Shown here piece after piece: positions 1 to 5,344 of a stretch of 5,735 nt of DNA (the first letter of the stretch is position 1; each line of letters opens with the position of its first letter). Origin of the DNA: an uncultured Alphaproteobacteria bacterium (lineage in GTDB: Bacteria; Pseudomonadota; Alphaproteobacteria; UBA7887); NCBI GenBank assembly GCA_913044255.1, contig CAJWOI010000195.1:1-5735 (forward strand), given 5' to 3'. The notes beneath the pieces are model-generated. The model saw only the letters and a program-made list of their open reading frames with translations, did no database searches and had not been told where the DNA came from. The translations under genes were made by a program, and so were the position numbers.

Positions 1-1055
1 CCTGGATCAGCACCAGCCGAATGTGGCCCCACCTGCAGAAATCCGCCGTTATCTATCCAGGCGATCGACCCGCCACCAGCACCGATCGTCCGGATGTCAA
101 TCATCGGGATACTGACCGTCAACCCAAACTCAATCTCGTACTGGGTAGTGAGTTTTTGTTCTGCGTTAACAATAATTCCAACATCGCAACTGGTGCCCCC
201 CATGTCCATCGTTAAGACTTTTTTCACATCAAGAGCATCAGCTATTGCCTGGCATGCAATCATTCCCCCGGCCGGACCGCTCATCATTGACTGAATGGGA
301 GCTGCCGCACAACTGCTAGAACTCATCATTCCACCATTACTTTTCATAATCATTAAAGATGCCGGAAGATTAATTTCCGAGAGACCGGTTCTCAATTGTT
401 GGACATAACTAGATACGACCGGCTTGACAAAAGCATCTGCGATCGTCGTGCTCGCTCGATCATATTCCCTCCAAATGGGGGCGACTTTGCTGCTGATAGA
501 GCACGGTAACTCAGGCATCTCCTCTGAGAGTGCCTGCTTAAGCTTGATCTCGTGCGAAGGATTTAAAAACGAAAAAAGTAAACAGATAGCTATTGCGTTG
601 TATTTTCCGGCTCGTAATTCTGCTATTAACGCGCGGATTTCCCCATCCTTGAGGTCTTTCAGCACAGATCCATCATAGAGCAATCTTTCATTGAGCCCGT
701 AACAGTCTGACCTCCTGGCGATCATTGGAAGACTTTTTTTCCAACCCAGGTTGTATAGCTCAGGACGAGTAGTTCTTTGAATAAAAGGAACATCCTCAAA
801 TCCGGCTGTTGTGATATAGGCGACAGAGCCACCTTTTCTTTCTATTAGAGCGTTGGTGGCAATGGTCGTACCGTGAACTAAGTCGGATACGGATTGTGGC
901 TTAATGTTTAGCTGCCCGAGGGTATTACAAAAAGCATCGACTGGTACTTTATGAGTCGACAGACACTTGCTTGAATAAATCTCGTTTTTTTCGCTGTCGA
1001 ATACTACGAGATCCGTAAACGTTCCACCTGTATCAACCCCAGCTCGAATAGCCAT
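1..1055 (-). CDS. HyuA-type hydantoinase/5-oxoprolinase subunit, N-terminal part (3' end cut by window edge)
   Basis: ATP-dependent ring-opening amidohydrolase subunit of the hydantoinase A/oxoprolinase family. These cytoplasmic enzymes phosphorylate a cyclic amide (5-oxoproline, hydantoin or N-methylhydantoin) and usually work with a HyuB partner. The frame is open for 351 codons, from the ATG at 1055 to the left edge, with no frameshift. Residues 8-15 read DTGGTFTD, the first phosphate-binding loop of the ASKHA fold. Further family motifs are VHGTT (60-64), REYDR (196-200), SNGG (239-242), SGPAGG (259-264), DMGGTS (284-289, second phosphate loop) and IGAGGGS (324-330), with SAGADP at the edge. 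This covers Hydantoinase_N and the start of Hydantoinase_A. Family members are about 700 residues (HyuA) or 1200-1300 (fused oxoprolinase), so roughly half or less is visible. AGGA lies 8 bases before the ATG. The stop of the PLP enzyme gene is 98 bases upstream, so co-transcription is plausible. The true substrate is not determinable; acetophenone or acetone carboxylase subunits share these motifs. Confidence 0.93.
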   Translation of the reverse strand, partial: MAIRAGVDTGGTFTDLVVFDSEKNEIYSSKCLSTHKVPVDAFCNTLGQLNIKPQSVSDLVHGTTIATNALIERKGGSVAYITTAGFEDVPFIQRTTRPELYNLGWKKSLPMIARRSDCYGLNERLLYDGSVLKDLKDGEIRALIAELRAGKYNAIAICLLFSFLNPSHEIKLKQALSEEMPELPCSISSKVAPIWREYDRASTTIADAFVKPVVSSYVQQLRTGLSEINLPASLMIMKSNGGMMSSSSCAAAPIQSMMSGPAGGMIACQAIADALDVKKVLTMDMGGTSCDVGIIVNAEQKLTTQYEIEFGLTVSIPMIDIRTIGAGGGSIAWIDNGGFLQVGPHSAGADP

Positions 1056-1077
1056 CGCCGTTTTCCTGTTGCTATAT

Positions 1078-1096
1078 TGGGGTCAGTTGACTCCCA
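1078..1096. promoter_or_regulatory. Bulged palindrome upstream of the hydantoinase gene (candidate operator or hairpin)
   Basis: The plus strand reads TGGG-GTCA-GT-TGAC-T-CCCA: two arms of eight pairable bases, with one unpaired T in the right arm and a two-base centre. It lies 23 bases before the hydantoinase ATG, in the 98-base gap after the PLP enzyme gene. The same gap holds two short direct repeats: TTGCTATA at 1069-1076 and 1124-1131, and CCAAATCT at 1101-1108 and 1132-1139. No T-run follows on the minus strand, so an operator or leader hairpin fits better than an intrinsic terminator. The cognate regulator is unknown. Confidence 0.3.
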
Positions 1097-1153
1097 TTAT
1101 CCAAATCTGGCAGTAGCCAAGGATTGCTATACCAAATCTATTCATTAAAGTGT

Positions 1154-2248
1154 TCAGGTATATTTACCACGGCCGGTAATCGGCCAATGCCCAACCAGCG
1201 CTCGATCACAGAATACGTGAAACTCATCATAAAGATTCGCTGTAGCGCAGATATGGCTTGGAAGCAATTCCAGCCGATCTCCCACAGACGGCACTGGGCC
1301 ACCCCTTTCTACCTCCATACAGTAATGCTCCTCATGAATTTCAAAGGGCAAGATATCTTGCCGCCATCGGACAACGGGTAAGCCCTGATCAACAGCAATA
1401 CTTTTCAGTCCAGCGTCTAACACAATTCTATTATCGACTCGATCAATTACTGTTGTCAGCACTGTGCAAGCCAGTTCAAAATAGTCCCGTACGTTCTCAT
1501 ATCCAAAATAATCACTATCCATAAGACAATAACTACCTGGTTGTATCTCCGTCAGTTCGTCAGGCTTAACACTCAGGTTAAATGTCCCTGTTCCGGCTGC
1601 ACTCACAACTGGTACTCCGATACCGTGCTCTCGAAGTAAGGATACGGCGAAAGCTAGTTCACGGTGGGCTGCTTCTGCTTTGCGGTGCCGCGCTGCAAAA
1701 TCTTTGGTACCCACAGCGTGCCCCTCATAACCCATCACGCCTCGGAACTCAAGTTGGTGAGCGGCACAAACCCTTCTAGTTAGTTCAAGTGTTGCTTCCG
1801 GCCCATTCGTACCGCAGCGCTGCATACCTACCTCAACCTCTACAAAAACGGATAGTATTGTGTTCGCTGCATGCGCGGCCATGACCAGTTCTTGAACATG
1901 CTCGCCACGACTGACACACACTGAGATATCTACTTGCTTGTTCAACGCTACTAAACGTTTTATTTTTAGCGGACCAATTACCTGATTGGCCACCAATAAG
2001 GGTCCAAGCCCTGCCTCGGCCATAGCCTCAGCCTCTCCAAGCTTTGCGCATACCAGCCCTGTTGCGCCAAGTTCCAGTTGTCGTTTGGCTATTTCTGGAC
2101 ATTTGTGCGTCTTGATGTGCGGCCGCAGAGCAATTCCGTTGTCCGTACAATACGCTGCCATTGTTTCCAGGTTTTTCTGCAGCACCGGCTCATTTATTAG
2201 CAAAGCCGGCGTATCAACAAGTTGCTGCAAAAAATCAACCGAGTTCAT
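1154..2248 (-). CDS. DSD1-family PLP enzyme (D-serine dehydratase / D-threonine aldolase-like, fold type III)
   Basis: Pyridoxal-phosphate enzyme with an alanine-racemase-like TIM barrel and a C-terminal beta domain. Known relatives dehydrate D-serine or cleave D-threonine or 3-hydroxyaspartate, and need a divalent metal. In the 364-residue product, VDTPAL (11-16) is the family's N-terminal signature. RPHIKTHK (42-49) carries the predicted Schiff-base lysine K46. GYEGH (173-177), SAAGTGTF (216-223, phosphate-binding region), EIQPGSYCLMD (234-244) and LDAGLKS (277-283) follow. The C-terminal LPSHICATANLYDE places the predicted metal pair at H332 and C334. His-x-Cys is the arrangement of eukaryotic D-serine dehydratases, whereas D-threonine aldolase uses His-x-Asp, so a dehydratase-like activity is favoured by inference. 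The frame extends nine codons to a TTG at 2275 that has no ribosome site; I chose the ATG at 2248, with GGA in CCTGGA just upstream, because VDTPAL then lies where family members have it. The hydantoinase gene follows after 98 bases. Length is normal for the family. Confidence 0.88.
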   Translation of the reverse strand: MNSVDFLQQLVDTPALLINEPVLQKNLETMAAYCTDNGIALRPHIKTHKCPEIAKRQLELGATGLVCAKLGEAEAMAEAGLGPLLVANQVIGPLKIKRLVALNKQVDISVCVSRGEHVQELVMAAHAANTILSVFVEVEVGMQRCGTNGPEATLELTRRVCAAHQLEFRGVMGYEGHAVGTKDFAARHRKAEAAHRELAFAVSLLREHGIGVPVVSAAGTGTFNLSVKPDELTEIQPGSYCLMDSDYFGYENVRDYFELACTVLTTVIDRVDNRIVLDAGLKSIAVDQGLPVVRWRQDILPFEIHEEHYCMEVERGGPVPSVGDRLELLPSHICATANLYDEFHVFCDRALVGHWPITGRGKYT

Positions 2249-2249
2249 G

Positions 2250-2265
2250 TGTATCCAGGAATACA
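2250..2265 (-). promoter_or_regulatory. Small inverted repeat enclosing the ribosome-binding site of the PLP enzyme gene
   Basis: On the minus strand TGTAT-TCCTGG-ATACA ends one base before the ATG at 2248. The five-base arms pair perfectly and the loop holds the only Shine-Dalgarno-like bases (TGGA). It could be a weak leader hairpin or a protein-binding half-site pair. The stem is short and A+T-rich, so it may be chance. Confidence 0.18.
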
Positions 2266-2336
2266 AACAATTCAATTACTGACAAGTTCCAGAAGAATAT
2301 GAAGAGCAGGTAAGTTGGTATCAACAAGGGTGCCGC

Positions 2337-3131
2337 CTATTTTGAGCTTCTAACTCCTGTTGAGTAGGTTGTAATTTTTGTACCCTCTTTATCGTATTCG
2401 GTTCCCTCCCAGGGAAATAGCTTGAACTCACCAATAAATTTTCGCCCGCCAGTGTAGAACATAGTTCCCCGACCATTTCGCATACCATCTTTCCAATTGC
2501 CGACATACTTCGAACCATCAGCAAAGATCATGACGCCCTGCCCATGAGTTTTTCCACCCTGCCACTGTCCAACATACCTGGAGCCGCCAGAAACGGACAG
2601 AGTACCCCGGCCGTCCGGAATGCCATCGAACATTTCTCCTGTGTAGGTGCCGCCTAAGTACTCAATAGGTGCGCTTTCTGCGCTGTTAGGGGTTATCGAG
2701 GATGATTCTATCTGTAGGGTGCCGTCTAGATAGGTTGCTATTACATTCCCTTGTTCGTCCTGTTCGATTCCTTTCCATTCATTATTATCCTTCCATTGGC
2801 CAATAAACTTTGTTCCATCATCATAGGTCATTATCCCCTGACCATGCTGTTGGTCCTCTTTCCATTGCCCCGTGTACTGCCTACCATCACTCCAGATGTA
2901 GGTGCCTTGTCCATGGCGGATTCCATCCTTCCATTGCCCGGTATACGTTCTTCCATCGGGAGAAATATAGGTAGCTTCTCCATTTAGCACATCCTCCTTG
3001 AACTCACCAATCCACTTTCGCCCATCAGAAGCAGTAAGGGTTCCCTGGCCATGTTTTTTGCTATCTGCCAATCCCCCAACATACTTTGATTCGTCGGGAT
3101 ATCGGATGGTTTCCATATTCTCGCCAACCAT
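2337..3131 (-). CDS. MORN-repeat protein
   Basis: A 264-residue protein made almost entirely of MORN repeats: 23-residue beta-hairpin units of the form YxGxWxxGxxHGxGxxxxxDGxx. Units start near residues 17, 40, 63, 86, 163, 186 and 209. Two variant units, at about 109-138 and 232-260, close the two blocks (FIGQWKDNNEWKG and FIGEFKLFPWEG, each followed by an acidic, glycine-containing turn and TY). A linker (139-162) without repeat character separates the blocks. There is no signal peptide or membrane segment, so it is probably cytoplasmic. MORN arrays bind proteins or lipids and act as scaffolds; no enzymatic residues are recognisable and I assign no specific role. Start choice is uncertain: GTG 3134, ATG 3131 and ATG 3116 are in frame. 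AGG lies very close to 3131, and only a poor site precedes 3116. The neighbours on both sides are metabolic enzymes, with gaps of 210 and 88 bases, so it may be transcribed on its own. Confidence 0.85.
   Translation of the reverse strand: MVGENMETIRYPDESKYVGGLADSKKHGQGTLTASDGRKWIGEFKEDVLNGEATYISPDGRTYTGQWKDGIRHGQGTYIWSDGRQYTGQWKEDQQHGQGIMTYDDGTKFIGQWKDNNEWKGIEQDEQGNVIATYLDGTLQIESSSITPNSAESAPIEYLGGTYTGEMFDGIPDGRGTLSVSGGSRYVGQWQGGKTHGQGVMIFADGSKYVGNWKDGMRNGRGTMFYTGGRKFIGEFKLFPWEGTEYDKEGTKITTYSTGVRSSK
2352..3083 (-). repeat. Tandem 69-base coding repeats (MORN units) in two blocks
   Basis: Degenerate tandem repeats of about 69 bases (23 codons) inside the MORN gene. On the plus strand the recurring core is TTCCATTG(C/G)CC, the codons for GQWK, for example at 2792-2802, 2867-2877 and 2931-2941. 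Block one spans about 2718-3083 and block two about 2352-2645. Repeat copies differ at many silent positions, so the array is not a recent perfect expansion. Confidence 0.75.
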
Positions 3132-3341
3132 CACCTAAGTTACCAAAATTTATCTGGCCTCAAGAGATTGCGGGATGCTTGGTATGTAGGAGTTTCTATC
3201 ATACGAGCAACTGGCTGGCGTTAAGTGTTTTCATAATGCTTTTGGTAATTCGGAAAACCGTCACACAATCAGTTGCCTTGGCGCTGATTATCCCCACATC
3301 ATACGTAACCCCAAAATCCATACAGAGAAATTCCCAGTCTC
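3132..3341. other. Intergenic gap between the enolase-superfamily and MORN genes
   Basis: This 210-base stretch probably carries the leader of the MORN gene. I see no strong terminator. A TATGAT hexamer on the minus strand (3199-3204) resembles a -10 box, but nothing convincing lies at -35. A 40-codon minus-strand reading frame (ATG at 3321, stop at 3199) lies here with a poor ribosome site. I do not call it a gene. Confidence 0.4.
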
Positions 3342-4478
3342 TCAGCAAAGCGCTGCAGATGTTTTATATGCTGTTGCGGCCCTAGCAACGGCATCAGGGT
3401 CGATCTCAAACCCCAGACCCGGCCCGTCAAGAACCGGCAGCCGCGCATCGACCAAAGTAAGATTTGGACTGGAGATAATGTCGGAGACCAACAGGTGGTT
3501 CATGTATTGGTTGCCGTCATCAAGGTTGGATAGAACGGCTGCTGCCTGGTTCGCTGCACAGGTAGTAACACCTGTCTCATGCAGGCCATGTATACAGATG
3601 TTAACTCCGGCTGCTGCAGCGACACCTGCAGCCTCAATAAACGGCACTATCCCGCCGGTCTCGTGTAACCCCAGAACAATCAAATCGGCTGCGCCAAGGG
3701 TCACTGCGTTGTAGACATCAGCTGCATTGAAAACTGACTGGTCAGCCGCGATTGCAATCGGGCTATTTTCTCTGATCTGTCGGAGTGCGTGCAAACTCTC
3801 GTGACCGCAGGGTTGTTCGATCATCTCTATATCGTAGGCGGCAATTTTCCGAATCATCCTGGCGGCAGTCAGTGGATCCCAAGCCTCGTTAGGATCAAAA
3901 CGCAAGCGAACGGATTTTCCGACCACTTCGCGTACCCGGCGGATAATTTCAAGGTCGAGTTGTTCCCCCCGGCCAATCTTGCCGTAAATCACACGATGCC
4001 CGTCAGAAACCATCCGGGCGGCGGCGGCGGCAAGATCCTCGGCTGTGTCACCCTGGATAAAGCCAAAATAATCGATGGTTTCCCTTACTTTTCCGCCAAG
4101 CAACTCATGTACAGCACAGCCTGCGGTTTTGCCGGCCGCATCCAAGATCGCCATTTCCAATCCTGCAAGTATCTGCGCCCCAAACCGGGGTGCACTGCAG
4201 GTGCCGTGAGCCTGAAAAAGCGCGTGATAACACTGGCGCATTAGCCGACGACTTTCAAAAATGCTTTTCCCTGCGAGGTGGCCAGCAGCAGTCTTGATAA
4301 ACGCCTCAATGCCGGCCGCATTCGGGCTCGCAATACTTTCACCAAAACCCGTAACTCCATCACTGGTTCGCACCTCGACCAGGATTACTTCGGCACCATA
4401 CATGACTCCGTGAGCCCAATGATAGGGTTCTTTGTTTTTGACCAGAAGCGGTGTTGTTTGAACATCTGTGATGCGCAT
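3342..4478 (-). CDS. Mandelate racemase / muconate lactonizing enzyme family protein (enolase superfamily)
   Basis: Members bind Mg2+ and abstract the alpha-proton of a carboxylate, giving racemisation, epimerisation, dehydration or cycloisomerisation. The 378-residue product has the usual layout: capping domain (about 1-125, with GVTGFGE at 41-47), then the (beta/alpha)7-beta barrel. Predicted metal ligands are D195 (RFDPNEAW), E221 (MIEQP) and D246 (AADQS). The second-strand base motif reads Y165-G-K167 instead of Lys-x-Lys, and H297 (CIHG) sits where mandelate racemase has its catalytic His. The sixth-strand position aligned with the partner Asp (or the MLE Lys) is glycine, G270, followed by LHETGG. 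Length is typical. The reaction cannot be named; a mandelate-racemase-like Lys/His pair is an inference. ATG 4478 was chosen, but a TTG two codons upstream (4484) has better spacing from GGAAGG (4491-4496: 6 bases against 12) and may be the real start. A 380-base gap separates it from the ABM gene, so it probably has its own promoter. Confidence 0.9.
   Translation of the reverse strand: MRITDVQTTPLLVKNKEPYHWAHGVMYGAEVILVEVRTSDGVTGFGESIASPNAAGIEAFIKTAAGHLAGKSIFESRRLMRQCYHALFQAHGTCSAPRFGAQILAGLEMAILDAAGKTAGCAVHELLGGKVRETIDYFGFIQGDTAEDLAAAAARMVSDGHRVIYGKIGRGEQLDLEIIRRVREVVGKSVRLRFDPNEAWDPLTAARMIRKIAAYDIEMIEQPCGHESLHALRQIRENSPIAIAADQSVFNAADVYNAVTLGAADLIVLGLHETGGIVPFIEAAGVAAAAGVNICIHGLHETGVTTCAANQAAAVLSNLDDGNQYMNHLLVSDIISSPNLTLVDARLPVLDGPGLGFEIDPDAVARAATAYKTSAALC
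3371..3389. repeat. Hairpin repeat, copy inside the 3' end of the enolase-superfamily gene
   Basis: CTGTTGCGGCCCTAGCAAC has five-base arms, GTTGC and GCAAC, around a seven-base loop. It encodes part of the Ala-rich C-terminal tail (ARAATA) about ten codons before the stop. It is in the same orientation as the copy at 4552-4569. Confidence 0.4.
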
Positions 4479-4858
4479 TTTCAATCTTTTCCTTCCAGGT
4501 TCCTGACCAAGCTTTTTAGTGCCAAAAAATGAATGAACTGTCCGGACCGTCCTGTTGCGGCCCTACAACCTCTAGAGCGATTAACAGACCGAATATCCGC
4601 AACTAAAAGCAATTGATCAAATCAAACTCGGGTTATTTATCGGACATTCTAACCACCTATACCGCAGTGTTTACGCTCCATTGTAGCGACGTATCAATAA
4701 CTTGTTTAACCGAATCCATCAATGCCCCCAGTCTGCACAGGGCCAATTAGGTCAGATAAGGCCACAAATTTTTAAAGCTTAGCTTGCATACCGTAGACGA
4801 TAGAGTCGATACTTTTTCGAAGGCTTCCGTTGTCGGAAATCTCCACATAGCAGTGTTT
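4479..4858. other. 380-base intergenic region upstream of the enolase-superfamily gene
   Basis: No convincing gene lies here. A weak sigma70-like pair on the minus strand, TTGATC (4615-4620), 17 bases, GATATT (4592-4597), has four matches of six in each box and overlaps the palindrome TTGATCAA (4613-4620). It could serve the downstream gene. A hairpin TTCCG-ACAA-CGGAA follows the ABM gene (about 4824-4837) but has no T-run, so it is not a standard terminator. At 4552-4569 lies a copy of a hairpin repeat also found at the end of the enolase-superfamily gene. Two frames of 20-27 codons on the minus strand are too short to support. Confidence 0.45.
4552..4569. repeat. Hairpin repeat, copy upstream of the enolase-superfamily gene
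   Basis: CTGTTGCGGCCCTACAAC matches 3371-3389 over 14 exact bases, then CAAC after a one-base gap. The ends GTTG and CAAC can pair. It lies about 75 bases before the start codon of the enolase-superfamily gene. Confidence 0.4.
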
Positions 4859-5167
4859 TCATTTAGCAGGCGCAGTCGACCTGCTCCAGAACTTGATTAA
4901 CTCGAGATCACCATCCAGCATGATCGCTGTTTCGCGCAGATGTTTTTTCATGAACGGCATTTCTGTGTGGGCTTCAAAGGCCGCCTTGTCAACATAGAGC
5001 TCGTAAAGCAAAAAACGGTGGGGATCAGATTCATCAACGTTGACTTCAAAACTTATGCAGCCAGGCTCTCTAGTAACGCTGTTTTTTGCATGCCGCTTTA
5101 TGCGCCTTTTGTATTCTGCTAGATATCTTTTCTTTACCTTCAGAATTGCTGTGACTGTAAACGCCAT
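4859..5167 (-). CDS. ABM-domain (antibiotic biosynthesis monooxygenase-like) small protein
   Basis: A 102-residue, single-domain protein of the dimeric alpha/beta-barrel (ferredoxin-like) ABM family, which includes the quinol monooxygenase YgiN and cofactor-free oxygenases. Visible family marks are the N-terminal strand (FTVTAILKVK, 3-12), a basic helix, EPGC (34-37) with the following strand ISFEVNVDE, LLYELYVDKAAFEAH (53-67, the typical strand then helix with E56 and H67), and a short C-terminal strand ELIKFW (89-94). Length is normal for the family. The start is secure: AGGAGGT (5172-5178) lies four bases before the ATG. The helix near residues 13-28 is unusually rich in Lys and Arg. Many ABM proteins have no known reaction; roles as oxygenase, isomerase-like enzyme or heme-related protein cannot be separated here. 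It lies 177 bases after the GMC oxidoreductase gene on the same strand, and the two may act in one oxidative pathway. Confidence 0.85.
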   Translation of the reverse strand: MAFTVTAILKVKKRYLAEYKRRIKRHAKNSVTREPGCISFEVNVDESDPHRFLLYELYVDKAAFEAHTEMPFMKKHLRETAIMLDGDLELIKFWSRSTAPAK

Positions 5168-5171
5168 TGAG

Positions 5172-5178
5172 ACCTCCT
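5172..5178 (-). promoter_or_regulatory. Consensus Shine-Dalgarno of the ABM gene
   Basis: AGGAGGT on the minus strand, four bases before the ATG at 5167, is complementary to the 16S rRNA tail over all seven bases. It is the strongest ribosome site before a supported gene in this window and points to high translation of this small protein. Confidence 0.85.
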
Positions 5179-5229
5179 GTCATTGAAGAGTATTGAGCCG
5201 ATGTGTGCTTCCGATACTGGTTACCGGGA

Positions 5230-5244
5230 GTACCAATATTGTAC
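5230..5244. promoter_or_regulatory. Near-perfect palindrome in the ABM gene leader (candidate operator)
   Basis: GTACCAATATTGTAC becomes a perfect 14-base palindrome if one C is removed. It covers a minus-strand TACAAT (5238-5243), five of six matches to a -10 box, about 70 bases before the ABM start codon. The sequence TACTC flanks it on both sides on the minus strand. No good -35 box is seen, so the promoter is tentative; an operator overlapping a -10 element would be the simplest reading. Confidence 0.25.
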
Positions 5245-5344
5245 AGAGTATCAACTTTATGGAATTTAAAAACACCCGAAATGTCGACTCTCGATTGTGG
5301 AGGTGATTATGATAAGAAAAAAAATCTCTAGAAGTTAGAAACGT

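Noticed and set aside
2249..2275. Nine-codon upstream extension of the PLP enzyme frame to TTG
   Set aside because: No ribosome site precedes the TTG, and the added residues are not part of the family's N-terminus. The ATG at 2248 is the better start.
2262..2335. Minus-strand frame ending at about 2278 in the gap after the MORN gene, resembling a protein C-terminus
   Set aside because: It is about 25 codons long, has no start codon with a ribosome site, and its resemblance to any family is too vague.
2321..2524. Minus-strand frame of 67 codons in another frame of the MORN gene end
   Set aside because: It is a shadow of the MORN repeats, has no motif of its own and overlaps the real frame almost fully.
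3086..3385. Plus-strand frame of 99 codons with a hydrophobic stretch, across the gap between two genes
   Set aside because: It starts at TTG without a ribosome site, and overlaps the 5' end of the MORN gene and the 3' end of the enolase-superfamily gene antisense. The hydrophobic look is not enough to call a gene.
3789..4244. Plus-strand frame of 151 codons
   Set aside because: It lies wholly antisense to the enolase-superfamily gene, whose protein has clear conserved motifs. The frame has no recognisable domain.
4592..4620. TTGATC-17-GATATT promoter for the enolase-superfamily gene
   Set aside because: Only four of six matches in each box, so it is kept as a note in the intergenic entry and not listed as a promoter feature.
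5310..5340. T8 run on the minus strand after the GMC gene as an intrinsic terminator
   Set aside because: The only preceding dyad is a very short, A+T-rich TCTAGA palindrome. No G+C-rich stem precedes the run, so termination cannot be supported.
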